Shown here: positions 37,433-46,444 of the stretch, in pieces
Position numbering within the stretch: the stretch's first letter is position 1
Layout: each line of letters opens with the position of its first letter
Assembly (NCBI GenBank): GCA_029310945.1
Contig: JARJFC010000015.1
Location: forward strand, 30,227 to 94,226
Source: Leptospira sp. 96542
GTDB taxonomy: Bacteria > Spirochaetota > Leptospiria > Leptospirales > Leptospiraceae
Direction: 5' to 3'
DNA: 64,000 bases
Position numbers and translations under genes: made by a program
The notes under the pieces: model-generated
Told to the model about the DNA's origin: nothing
The model's input: the letters and a program-made list of their open reading frames with translations, nothing else
Databases searched by the model: none

Positions 37433-38200
37433 ATGGATGAGCTGACAAAACGTGTCATTCCTTGTCTAGATGTAAAGGCAGGAAGAGTTGTCAAAGGGAT
37501 TAATTTTGTAAATTTAGTAGATGCAGGCGATCCAGTTTCATGTGCAATCACCTATGAGGAAAATTTAGCTGATGAACTTTGTTTTTTAGACATCACTGCA
37601 TCCAGCGACAAACGCGACATTTTGCTACATTTGGTTGAAGAGGTAGCTAGTAAAATTTTCATTCCGTTTACTGTTGGAGGGGGAATTCGAACTCTTGAAG
37701 ACGTTAAATCAGTATTGAATAAAGGAGCGGATAAGGTTTCAATCAATACGAGCGCCTTCCAAAAGCCAGATCTTTTAAAAGAGGCAAGTGAAATTTATGG
37801 TTCACAGTGTATTGTATGCGCAATCGATGTTAAATTTCATCCAGACCGAAAACGGTATGAAGTGTATTTAAATGGAGGTAGGTCGGAAACTGGAAGAGAA
37901 GCTTTGGATTGGGGTATGGAAGCCTGCGCAAAGGGTGCGGGGGAAATACTGCTTACTTCTATGGATAGAGATGGAACTAAAGATGGTTTCGAAATTAATT
38001 TAATGAAACTTTTTACGAATAATCTCTCTATACCAATCATTGCTTCTGGGGGTGCAGGAAATCCAGAACATATGTCTGAGGTAATTCTACGTGGTGGTGC
38101 TGATGCAGTGCTTGCAGCATCAATTTTTCATTTTGGAGAATTTTCTATCCAAGAAACAAAACAAACAATGAAAGATATGGGAATCAAAGTCCGACTATGA
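37433..38200 (+). CDS. hisF: Imidazole glycerol phosphate synthase subunit HisF
   Basis: HisF is the cyclase half of imidazole glycerol phosphate synthase in histidine synthesis. It forms a (beta-alpha)8 barrel with catalytic Asp13 (RVIPCLDVKAGRVVKG) and Asp132 (VCAIDVKFHP). The phosphate loops VGGGIRTLEDV and ASGGAGNPEHM are present, which separates it from HisA. Length (255) is normal. The glutaminase partner HisH and other his genes are not adjacent; instead it sits between gatA and a sodium symporter gene, which it overlaps by 4 bases. Confidence 0.96.
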   Translation: MDELTKRVIPCLDVKAGRVVKGINFVNLVDAGDPVSCAITYEENLADELCFLDITASSDKRDILLHLVEEVASKIFIPFTVGGGIRTLEDVKSVLNKGADKVSINTSAFQKPDLLKEASEIYGSQCIVCAIDVKFHPDRKRYEVYLNGGRSETGREALDWGMEACAKGAGEILLTSMDRDGTKDGFEINLMKLFTNNLSIPIIASGGAGNPEHMSEVILRGGADAVLAASIFHFGEFSIQETKQTMKDMGIKVRL

Positions 38201-39918
38201 TTCAATTCCATTTTTGGGATTACGTTTTATTCATTTCACCTTTTTTAGTCATTTTGGGTTTGTTGTATAAATACAGATCTAAAGCAAAATCAACGAACGA
38301 ATATTTTAAGGCTGAGGGCAACTTATCATGGTTTGTTGCTGGCACTGCGATGGTTGCCACAACTTTTGCAGCAGACACACCGCTTGCGGTAACGGAAATT
38401 ATACGTAGCCAAGGTATCGTTGGAAACTGGCTTTGGTGGTATATGTCCATTGGAGGATTTGTAACTGTATTCTTCTTTGCTAAACTTTGGAAACGATCAA
38501 AAGCCACCACTGATTTAGAACTCATTTATATTCGTTACAGTGGAAAGGAAGCTGAGTTCCTGAGAAGTTTTAAAGCTGTTGTTATCGGTTTGATTTTGAA
38601 CTTAATCATTCTTGGTTGGGTCAATCTAGCCATGTTAAAAATCCTTCCAGTTTTTTTTCCTCTCTATTCACCAGAAATCATTTTAGCATTCTTACTTGTG
38701 TTTGGGGTTTTTTATACAGCAATTGCTGGACTCAGAGGAATTTCATACATCGATGTATTCCAATTTTTTCTCGCATGGATTGGATGTTTCTTGTTTGCCT
38801 ACTTTGCTTTAGAACTCCCTCAAATTGAGGGACTCGATGGACTTAAATCTAAGTTACCACAAACACAATTGGAATTTTTTCCTTCATTAGATAAAGAAGG
38901 TTTACCATTTGATCATTTTATCATTCTAATTTCTGTTATTTGGTGGTCTAGTTGGTATCCTGGATCAGAACCTGGTGGGGGTGGTTATATCGCACAGCGA
39001 ATCCTATCTACAAAAAATGAAGATGCTGCATTGAAGAGTTCTCTTTGGTTTGTGATCGCTCATTATTTTGTACGACCTTGGCCTTGGATCATTGTAGCAC
39101 TCGTGTCAGTAGTATTATTTCCCAATTTAAGTGAATCCGAATCAGGTTCTGGCTTTTTGATGGTTCTACAAAATGGAATGCCCAATGGAATGAAAGGACT
39201 TTTACTCAGTGCCTTTTTGGCGGCATATCTTTCCACATTGGCAACCCATTTAAATTGGGGAGCATCCTATTTGGTAAATGATCTTTGGAAACCTATCTTG
39301 AAAAATCAAAAAGGTGATTCTTATTTTCTTAAATTATCATATGTTTTGCAAATCTTCACTGCTTCCTTTGCATTTTTACTAGCTGTTTATGGAATGGATA
39401 CAGTTAAAGGTGCTTGGGTTTTTCTGCTTGAGGCGTCTTCTGGGATAGGTTTTGTTCTCATTGTTAGATGGTTCTACTGGAGATTCTCTGCAAAGACAGA
39501 AATTTTAGCATTCATTCTCTCTCCATTCGTGTATTTAATCGTTTTAAAATGTTTTAATTCTATATTTCCATATACAGTTCTCTACACATCACTCAGCACG
39601 GCAATAATTCTTATAGTATATAGTTATATTTTTCCATCCACAAACAAAGATCAGTTGAAAGAATTTTACCACCTAGTCAAACCACCTTTTTATTTCTGGA
39701 AAGGTTTATTTGAAAATGAAAAAATAGAAATATACAACAATCATATTGGGTATTCTATTTTGGGAGTGGTGAGTGGGCTTCTATTCGTATTTTCAGGACT
39801 CTATTTGGTTCAATCCATTTTATGGGATGGTGGTTTTATCATTCCTACGATTTTGTTCACTATGTTCGGCCTCGTGGGGCTCGGCATTGCTGTAAAGAAG
39901 ATAACTTCCAATAATTAG
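38197..39918 (+). CDS. Sodium:solute symporter (SSS) family transporter
   Basis: The 573-residue protein is polytopic with about 13 or more membrane segments. Early SSS features include KSTNEYFKAEGNLSWFVAG, ATTFAADTPLAVTE and FFAKLWKRSKATTDLELIYIRY. Solute could be an amino acid, sugar, vitamin or organic acid; nothing here decides it. The ATG overlaps the hisF stop by 4 bases, so it ends the lptD-glycosyltransferase-gatC-gatA-hisF unit. The stop overlaps the stop of the convergent lipase-like gene by 4 bases. Confidence 0.9.
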   Translation: MIQFHFWDYVLFISPFLVILGLLYKYRSKAKSTNEYFKAEGNLSWFVAGTAMVATTFAADTPLAVTEIIRSQGIVGNWLWWYMSIGGFVTVFFFAKLWKRSKATTDLELIYIRYSGKEAEFLRSFKAVVIGLILNLIILGWVNLAMLKILPVFFPLYSPEIILAFLLVFGVFYTAIAGLRGISYIDVFQFFLAWIGCFLFAYFALELPQIEGLDGLKSKLPQTQLEFFPSLDKEGLPFDHFIILISVIWWSSWYPGSEPGGGGYIAQRILSTKNEDAALKSSLWFVIAHYFVRPWPWIIVALVSVVLFPNLSESESGSGFLMVLQNGMPNGMKGLLLSAFLAAYLSTLATHLNWGASYLVNDLWKPILKNQKGDSYFLKLSYVLQIFTASFAFLLAVYGMDTVKGAWVFLLEASSGIGFVLIVRWFYWRFSAKTEILAFILSPFVYLIVLKCFNSIFPYTVLYTSLSTAIILIVYSYIFPSTNKDQLKEFYHLVKPPFYFWKGLFENEKIEIYNNHIGYSILGVVSGLLFVFSGLYLVQSILWDGGFIIPTILFTMFGLVGLGIAVKKITSNN

Positions 39919-40997
39919 AAGTTTCGAATTTCAGTAATCACAAGATCAAATAAGGTTTGGCTCTTCGTATCATCAACATTTGTTGTTTGAAATGCCATCA
40001 TAGAATGATCATAATTAGATACAGTTATATTCTTACGTGTCCCACCCCCAAGGATTGCGCTATTTAATGGAACAATTCCATCATTCACTGCAAACCCCTG
40101 GTTTACTAGTAAATCACACCCTGTTTTGTAATAAAAAGTTTCATATCCAGTGCAAGATTGTAGTAATTCTCCCGCAATGCTAATGAAGATTGCATTTAAG
40201 GTAAATTTTTGATTGATACCATCGAGAATCGTATTTTCTGCATTTGATAACGAAATCTGATTGTTGCCATTATTTGTATGACCAAGTTCCTTTCCTCCTT
40301 GGGTATCCACCAAATAACTGCCAACTTCATTAATAAATCCATTATTGCCTAAAAATGTGGGAGTTGCAAATGGTGAACCGAATTGTGGGCTAGCCAAAGT
40401 AACAACAGTTTTTACAAAAGGTAAATTTCCAACTTCCGGCAATAGCGAAACACGCGTTACAAGGCCACCCATTGAATGTGCAACAATGTAAACTCGATCA
40501 GAATCTGAAAATTCAGACCTCAATGTTTGGTGGAATTGACGACCGTTTACAAGGATACTATTGGATGTCCTATAAGTATATAAATACAAATCAAAATCTG
40601 TCAAAACTGCTGACCGGTTTTCTTGGTAATGGATGATTCCATTTAAGAATGTGTTTTTTATATTGATGATTTTTTTTGAATCACCGGTGATTGGATCACT
40701 ATCCCGCTCTGCAGGGTTCCAACCATGAATGAAAACGATTTTAGGTTTGTTAGAATTTTCTAAAAAACTTGCATCTGCAAATTGTAAATCAGAGAGGTTA
40801 CGAGAATAACCAGGTATGAATTGAAATAATTTTTGATTTGGATTGGGTAATAAACCAAGGGCTGCGAGGAGAAAGAATGTATCGTTTGATTTTTTATCGG
40901 AAGCAAACTCCTTTCTGTAAAAATCATAAATACAAGATTGAAAGAATAAAATTGTGAACAATAGAAACAAAAATAATTTGCCTGTTTTATTAAGCAC
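39915..40997 (-). CDS. Lipase-like alpha/beta-hydrolase lipoprotein
   Basis: From GTG 40997 (360 residues) the protein has a hydrophobic signal ending FFQSC, a spirochaete lipobox, so it should be lipid-anchored. An oxyanion-hole strand IVFIHGWNPAE follows near 85, then the nucleophile elbow VAHSMGG near 175, a candidate Asp in NDGIVPLNS and a candidate His in NYDHSMM. This is the layout of secreted triacylglycerol or phospholipid lipases. I prefer GTG 40997 because GGATAGG lies 7 bases before it. The TTG at 41030 would give 371 residues with an extra N-terminal segment. It slightly overlaps the upstream methyltransferase gene. Confidence 0.85.
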   Translation of the reverse strand: MLNKTGKLFLFLLFTILFFQSCIYDFYRKEFASDKKSNDTFFLLAALGLLPNPNQKLFQFIPGYSRNLSDLQFADASFLENSNKPKIVFIHGWNPAERDSDPITGDSKKIINIKNTFLNGIIHYQENRSAVLTDFDLYLYTYRTSNSILVNGRQFHQTLRSEFSDSDRVYIVAHSMGGLVTRVSLLPEVGNLPFVKTVVTLASPQFGSPFATPTFLGNNGFINEVGSYLVDTQGGKELGHTNNGNNQISLSNAENTILDGINQKFTLNAIFISIAGELLQSCTGYETFYYKTGCDLLVNQGFAVNDGIVPLNSAILGGGTRKNITVSNYDHSMMAFQTTNVDDTKSQTLFDLVITEIRNF

Positions 40998-41757
40998 GAT
41001 GTAACCTATCCAAAGTAATCCCACAAGCAACCACTACATTGAGTGAACTCACCATTCCAAAAAGGGGAATCCTGCCTATATAATCAGAGTCTTCCAGTAA
41101 CACGCGCTTGATGCCCTCTCCTTCATTTCCCATGATCACTGCCATCTGATTGGCATCAGGCAGGTTGTCCCATAATGATTCATCACCTTCATCGTCTGTT
41201 GCGAGTATCCAGTATTCATTCTTTTTTAAAAATTCAATTCCATGTTTTAAATTGGCCACTCGGTAAATGGAAAGATGGTGGACTGCACCAGCAGATACCT
41301 TTTCAACAACAGGTGTAATGGGGGAAGTATCTCTGTCAGACATAAGAACGTGTTTCACCCCCATACATTCTGCCGTTCGTAAAATATTCCCTAAATTGCC
41401 TGGGTCTTGTATCCTATCTAATATTAGGACGGGCCCATTCATTGGCTCAATGTTTTGTTTAAATTGTTCGAAATTTAGGCTTTGAAAGGCTTTTTGTTTT
41501 GTACGAATGATAACGTAACCTTGGTGGTTTTTATCCATGGCAATTCGATCAAGTTCCCTTGTCGATGCCAGTGTAAACTTCACTTGGTTCGGTAAATATG
41601 ATTTAATTCGAGTTTTTTCTTCGTTACCGATTGAATCTTTAACAATGATTTCACGAATTGTCTTAAATCCTTTTTCTGGACTCATCTGTTCCAATGATTC
41701 CAAAAACTCATAGAAGTTTCTCTTTCCAAATAGTATGTCTACTGGATTTTTTTCCAA
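40990..41757 (-). CDS. rlmB: 23S rRNA 2'-O-ribose methyltransferase RlmB-like (SpoU family)
   Basis: This 255-residue SPOUT methyltransferase has a short N-terminal RNA-binding domain beginning DILFGKRNFYEFLESL. The C-terminal trefoil-knot domain has the three SpoU motifs: DRIQDPGNLGNILRTAECMG, MGNEGEGIKRVLLE and IPLFGMVSSLNVVVACGI. RlmB methylates G2251 of 23S rRNA. A TrmH-like tRNA target is possible, but domain order favours RlmB. It starts within the last 19 bases of cysS, a neighbour seen in many bacteria. Confidence 0.88.
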   Translation of the reverse strand: MEKNPVDILFGKRNFYEFLESLEQMSPEKGFKTIREIIVKDSIGNEEKTRIKSYLPNQVKFTLASTRELDRIAMDKNHQGYVIIRTKQKAFQSLNFEQFKQNIEPMNGPVLILDRIQDPGNLGNILRTAECMGVKHVLMSDRDTSPITPVVEKVSAGAVHHLSIYRVANLKHGIEFLKKNEYWILATDDEGDESLWDNLPDANQMAVIMGNEGEGIKRVLLEDSDYIGRIPLFGMVSSLNVVVACGITLDRLHRA

Positions 41758-43196
41758 ACTGTTTGTCCTTCTTTCGTATCAACGAGTTGTATACCCATAC
41801 TTTCCAATTCCTTTCGAATTGTATCTGCGGAAGCAAAATCTTTATTTAACTTTTTCTCTTTTCTTTCTTGGATTTTCTCTAAAATATAAGATTCTGAAAT
41901 TCCAATAAGTTCTACTTTTTTTTTCTCAAAGGCAATCACACCCAGAAGCCCATTCATTTGTATAAATAACTGAATGATTTCCAATAAAACTTCTTCGCTT
42001 ACATCGGTTTTATCCAAAACCAAATTGCTGTAACGAACAAGTTCAAAACATGCTGCAAGTACTTTCGGAAGGTTTAAATCGTCAGAAAACCCATCCAAAA
42101 ATTCTTTACGTAGTTTTTGAATTTCATCCAACTTAGGTGTCCAAGTTTCATAAATAGGGATGGAGTTTACTTTTGCCCATAAATTTCCTTTTTCCAAAAC
42201 TCGTTCTACAGTTCCTTGGATCCTTTCCAAAGAAATCTTGGCTTCGTCTAATTTAGCAAGTGAAAAATTCAACTTACTTCTGTAATGTGCCGAAATTAAA
42301 TAAAATCTAATTTGGATAGGATCATATCCTTTTTCTAAAAGATCACGTAAGGTATAAAAATTTCCCTTACTTTTGGACATTTTTTCTCCATCCACAAGTA
42401 GGTGTTCACAATGAAGCCATAAATTAACAAATTCTTCATTTGGATAGGCTCCTTTCGACTGTGCAATTTCATTTTCATGGTGTGGAAACAAAAGATCGAT
42501 TCCGCCTGTATGAATGTCTACACCAGAACCGTATACTTTTCGGATCATCGCAGAACATTCTAAATGCCAACCAGGTCTACCTTTTCCTATTGCAGTGTTC
42601 CAAAATTTTTCATCTTCAATTTTTGTGTTTTTCCAAAGAACAAAATCGCGAACATCTTCCTTTTCATATTCGTCTGCATCATAACGAGCACCAGATTTCA
42701 TTCCGCTCACATCTATTTTTGATAATTTACCGTATTCAGAAAACTTTGTGATCGAAAAATACAAACTCCCGTCTTTTTCATATACCAAACCTTCCTTTTC
42801 CAAACTTTGAATCATATCGACCATTGCTTCAATGGATTCGGTAGCTTTGGGATAATGTTCAATTTTAAGAATATTCAGTGACTCTAAATCTTGAAAAAAT
42901 GCTTCTGTCCAAGGTTTTGTAAATTCTTCGACTGAAATTTTTTTGGCAATGGATTCTCTGATGATTTTGTCATCAATGTCTGTAATATTCATTGACTGGT
43001 TTAGTTTATAACCACCGAGGAGTAGGGCTCTACGTAAAATATCTACAAAAAGAAAAGATCGAATATTTCCAATATGTGCAAAATTATAAACCGTCGGACC
43101 GCAGGAATAAAGTTTAACTTCCTCCGGATTTTTTGGTTGGAAAGGCTCTTTTTTTCCTGTTAATGTATTTAAGAAAACAAAGGGGAGTTTACTCAT
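41739..43196 (-). CDS. cysS: Cysteinyl-tRNA synthetase
   Basis: CysS charges tRNA(Cys). The 485-residue class I synthetase has the Zn-ligand Cys32 in YSCGPTVYNFAHIGN, with HIGN at 41-44 as the HIGH motif. Further Zn-site residues lie in HLECSAM and HHENEIAQS, and KMSKSKGN is at about 271-278. The C-terminal anticodon-binding region is complete. The gene overlaps its downstream neighbour rlmB and starts 4 bases inside the end of the upstream hydrolase gene, consistent with one transcription unit. Confidence 0.97.
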   Translation of the reverse strand: MSKLPFVFLNTLTGKKEPFQPKNPEEVKLYSCGPTVYNFAHIGNIRSFLFVDILRRALLLGGYKLNQSMNITDIDDKIIRESIAKKISVEEFTKPWTEAFFQDLESLNILKIEHYPKATESIEAMVDMIQSLEKEGLVYEKDGSLYFSITKFSEYGKLSKIDVSGMKSGARYDADEYEKEDVRDFVLWKNTKIEDEKFWNTAIGKGRPGWHLECSAMIRKVYGSGVDIHTGGIDLLFPHHENEIAQSKGAYPNEEFVNLWLHCEHLLVDGEKMSKSKGNFYTLRDLLEKGYDPIQIRFYLISAHYRSKLNFSLAKLDEAKISLERIQGTVERVLEKGNLWAKVNSIPIYETWTPKLDEIQKLRKEFLDGFSDDLNLPKVLAACFELVRYSNLVLDKTDVSEEVLLEIIQLFIQMNGLLGVIAFEKKKVELIGISESYILEKIQERKEKKLNKDFASADTIRKELESMGIQLVDTKEGQTVWKKIQ

Positions 43197-44167
43197 AATT
43201 CCAATATTTCTTTCACAAACTCTAAGTTAGCTTGTGGTTGCTTTTCTTTGCCTGCATCGTTACCTTCAGTTGGATACAATTGCATACGTTTGTCACAATT
43301 CATATGGTTAAATAAAGCAAATACCGATTTAGGGTGAGACTTATCGTCCTCCATCCCGCAAGAAAACAAAGCTGGTATTTTGATTTTTTTTGCATAATAA
43401 AGTGCATCAAAATATGCTAATTCCTTTTTATAGTCAATTTTTTTTGTGGCACGTTTTTCTAAAAATGGAGTGAGTTCTTTTACCCAAGGGTTTAATTTTA
43501 AACTCAACTGATCTTTATCAATATAACAAAATGAAGGTGTTTCAAGAATCAGGCCTTTGATTTTATCAGAATATGCGGCTCCAAAAACGGCCAAAGCAGA
43601 CCCAAGTGATTTACCATGTAAAATAATTTTATCGCCATCGATTCCGTCACTTTGTTTCAAAAACTCAATTGTTTTTAATACATCCAAATAGAGTTTACGC
43701 ATATAAAAATCTTCTTTTTGGTCTAGGCTATGTGCAAAATAATTGGGTGTCCAACCAATGGGAGACCTTCCCGTGTTCGGATCCACGGGGGCTTGGATCA
43801 TCTCTTCGCCATGACCCCGTAAGGTGATATGGAGTTGTGCAACACCCAAATCAGAATATCCTTTTTGGATTTCTTCTGGAATCGCCAAATAGTCATGGAA
43901 ATAAACAACGACAGGTCTATTCCCTCTTTTCCTAGGTATTGCCAGTTTGCCATACAAAGTATGATTCCCGACTGACTGAAAGGAAATATCATTCAGCGAC
44001 TCCCAAATGAATGAACCTTTTAAGACGGTTTTATAGGATGCATTCAATGGAATCTTTTTTAAAGCTTGAATTCCTTCCTTCCAAAATGCATCTAGGTCAC
44101 TTGGCGGATCTAATTTTGGAACGGTCTGGAAACATTCGTCAAAACTAACGATTTGAGGCATGGGCAT
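43193..44167 (-). CDS. AXE1/acetyl-xylan-esterase-like alpha/beta hydrolase with altered catalytic site
   Basis: The 324-residue protein matches the acetyl xylan esterase / cephalosporin-C deacetylase layout: DLDAFWKEG start, PVVVYFHDY oxyanion region, nucleophile elbow HGKSLGSA with Ser187, and an acidic residue in GMEDDKSHP near 274. The C-terminal position that holds the catalytic His (usually in a GHE-type motif) reads YPTEGNDAG with Asn303. It may be inactive, may use another residue, or may have changed substrate. It shares the operon folD-this gene-cysS and overlaps folD by 23 bases. A second ATG two codons in is an alternative start. Confidence 0.8.
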   Translation of the reverse strand: MPMPQIVSFDECFQTVPKLDPPSDLDAFWKEGIQALKKIPLNASYKTVLKGSFIWESLNDISFQSVGNHTLYGKLAIPRKRGNRPVVVYFHDYLAIPEEIQKGYSDLGVAQLHITLRGHGEEMIQAPVDPNTGRSPIGWTPNYFAHSLDQKEDFYMRKLYLDVLKTIEFLKQSDGIDGDKIILHGKSLGSALAVFGAAYSDKIKGLILETPSFCYIDKDQLSLKLNPWVKELTPFLEKRATKKIDYKKELAYFDALYYAKKIKIPALFSCGMEDDKSHPKSVFALFNHMNCDKRMQLYPTEGNDAGKEKQPQANLEFVKEILEL

Positions 44168-45020
44168 CCAACTTAGGCGAAAATTGATTCAAAAACGAAT
44201 ACATCGTTTGTAATAACAAAACAGAAATTGTCATGGGACCAACTCCACCTGGAACAGGGGTATAGTGCGATGATTTATCTTTGGCTTTAGAAACTTCGAT
44301 GTCACCCACATTACCAACGTTATACCCAGCATCCAAAATAACCACTCCTTCTTTCATCCAATCGGCTTTAATGAATTCAGGTTTGCCAACAGCACCTACG
44401 ATGATATCAGCTTGTTTAACTAGTTCGGGCAAATTTACGGTTTTGGAATGGCACAAAGTGACAGTGGCATCCAGATTGGTAAGCATGATTGCCATTGGTT
44501 TTCCAAGAATGGGTGAACGACCCACAACAACTGCATGTTTTCCTTTGGTATCAATGCCATATTCTTTTAAAAGGAGAATCATACCATATGGAGTGCAGGG
44601 GTAATATGCCTCCATACCCATGGACAATTTTCCGAAGTTATGTGTAGTAACTCCATCAACATCTTTACCAATGGCTATTTCATCAAAGCAGCGCCTTTCA
44701 TCGATTTGGTGGGGAACAGGGTGTTGTAGTAAAATTCCATTTACGCTTGTATCTTCATTTAATTTTCGAATTTCCGAAAGTAATTCCTCTGTGGTTGTGG
44801 AATCCTTCATCCTCACATAACGTGAGTTCATTCCTACTTTTTCACAGGCTTTTACCTTCATGTTTACATAGGTTTCAGAAGCGGGATCATTTCCCACAAG
44901 GATCGTGGCAAGGGTAGGAATTCCCTTACCTTTTGATTTTGCGTCTGCGAGAGTGGATGCGATTTGGTTCCGAATTTTTTCGGAAATCGCTTTACCGTCG
45001 AGTAGTATAGGAGATTTCAT
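44145..45020 (-). CDS. folD: Methylenetetrahydrofolate dehydrogenase/cyclohydrolase FolD
   Basis: FolD oxidises 5,10-methylene-THF and hydrolyses the product to 10-formyl-THF, supplying one-carbon units for purine and Met-tRNA formylation. The 291-residue protein has catalytic Tyr51 and Lys55 in SETYVNMKVKAC, the LLQHPVP variant of the QLPLP substrate loop near 98-104, KDVDGVT, the Rossmann loop VVGRSPILGKPMA, and the C-terminal PGGVGPMTISVLL signature. It heads a minus-strand unit (folD, hydrolase, cysS, rlmB, lipase). Divergent from asnS across 54 bases. Confidence 0.96.
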   Translation of the reverse strand: MKSPILLDGKAISEKIRNQIASTLADAKSKGKGIPTLATILVGNDPASETYVNMKVKACEKVGMNSRYVRMKDSTTTEELLSEIRKLNEDTSVNGILLQHPVPHQIDERRCFDEIAIGKDVDGVTTHNFGKLSMGMEAYYPCTPYGMILLLKEYGIDTKGKHAVVVGRSPILGKPMAIMLTNLDATVTLCHSKTVNLPELVKQADIIVGAVGKPEFIKADWMKEGVVILDAGYNVGNVGDIEVSKAKDKSSHYTPVPGGVGPMTISVLLLQTMYSFLNQFSPKLDAHASNR

Positions 45021-45074
45021 TCAGTAAGTTCAAAATTTCAAAGAAAATCGAACTGGCAAACAGAAAAACCACTC

Positions 45075-46385
45075 ATGAATCCAACTTCGACGCAAATCCC
45101 GAGTACAAATCCATCGCATTTTCCCCTAAAAAATACAACCTGGGAAGGTTGGCTCCAAGGCATCCGAGGCAACAACCATGTCCAGTTTTTACAATTCCGA
45201 ATGGATGGCTCACTCTACCAGGTGGTAGCCGAAAAAGAAAAACTGGGCGAAGAGGCTTTTAAATCCATCAAATCCTTAGCCCAAGAAACTTCCCTCAGGG
45301 TGACTGGTTCCATCCAGGAAAATGCCAAAGCACCTGGCGGAAAAGAACTCCTTTTGGAAACCATTGAAATTGTAGGGGAGTCGGAAAATTATCCAATCAC
45401 ACCCAAAGAACACGGGCCTGATTTTTTGCACAACCACAGGCACCTTTGGCTCAGATCCAAACGCCAATTGGCAATCCAACGGGTTCGTTCTGAACTTTCT
45501 TTCGCCATCCGTGAATTCTTCCGGAACGAACAATACACTCTCATCGATACCCCGATTCTAACGGGTTCCATTGGAGAATCAGCAGGAACCCTATTTTCAA
45601 CAGAATACTTCGATTTGGGAAACGCCTATCTAGCACAAACGGGACAATTGTATTTGGAAACAGCTTGTTTTGCCCATTCCAAGGTCTACTGTTTTGGCCC
45701 AACCTTCCGAGCGGAAAAAAGCAAAACAAGGCGGCATTTGACAGAATTTTGGATGCTCGAAGCAGAAACGGCTTTTTTGGGCTCAGAGGCCAATATGGAT
45801 CTCCAGGAAAGGTTTGTAAAATCCATCCTAAAAACGACCATCGAGAGAACTGAATCGGATTTGAAAGCACTCGAAAGAAATCCGGGTGTCCTTTTGGAGT
45901 TATTGAAAAAACCTTTTCCTCGGGTGAGTTACACTGAAGCCATAGAAATTCTGCAGTCGAGAGGTGAGTCCATTGTTTGGGGTGAAGACATCAATGCGGA
46001 AAGGGAAAATATCCTCACGGAACATTTCCAAACTGCCGTTTTTATCAAAAATTACCCGAGAGCCATCAAAGCCTTTTATATGAAACAAAACCCCGAAGAC
46101 GCACGTACTGTCCTCTGTGCTGACCTCATTGCGCCAGATGGTGTGGGGGAAATCATAGGTGGTTCCGAAAGGGAAGAGTCTTACGACAAAATCATCGAAC
46201 GATTGACGGAAGAAGGATTACCATCTTCTGATTACGAATGGTATCTGGATCTGCGGAGGTATGGATCAGTTCCTCATTCTGGCTTTGGGATGGGGCTCGA
46301 ACGAGTCATTGCCTGGATCTGTGGACTTTCCCATGTCAGGGAATGCATTCCTTTTCCGAGGATGATGTACAGGCTCACTCCATAA
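45075..46385 (+). CDS. asnS: Asparaginyl-tRNA synthetase
   Basis: AsnRS charges tRNA(Asn). The 436-residue class IIb synthetase has an N-terminal OB-fold anticodon-binding domain (TWEGWLQGIRGNNHVQFLQF) and the catalytic core: motif 1 region FIRE-like with DTPILTGSIGE, motif 2 PTFRAEKSKTRRHLTEFWML and motif 3 GFGMGLERVIAW. YPRAIKAFYM and the GEIIGGSERE block distinguish it from AspRS and LysRS. Its presence suggests GatCAB is not essential for Asn-tRNA here. Confidence 0.96.
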   Translation: MNPTSTQIPSTNPSHFPLKNTTWEGWLQGIRGNNHVQFLQFRMDGSLYQVVAEKEKLGEEAFKSIKSLAQETSLRVTGSIQENAKAPGGKELLLETIEIVGESENYPITPKEHGPDFLHNHRHLWLRSKRQLAIQRVRSELSFAIREFFRNEQYTLIDTPILTGSIGESAGTLFSTEYFDLGNAYLAQTGQLYLETACFAHSKVYCFGPTFRAEKSKTRRHLTEFWMLEAETAFLGSEANMDLQERFVKSILKTTIERTESDLKALERNPGVLLELLKKPFPRVSYTEAIEILQSRGESIVWGEDINAERENILTEHFQTAVFIKNYPRAIKAFYMKQNPEDARTVLCADLIAPDGVGEIIGGSEREESYDKIIERLTEEGLPSSDYEWYLDLRRYGSVPHSGFGMGLERVIAWICGLSHVRECIPFPRMMYRLTP

Positions 46386-46444
46386 ATTTTTACTTTAGGG
46401 AATGAAGAAAGGCTACCGATCTTAAAGGAGAAGAGAGGTACCTT

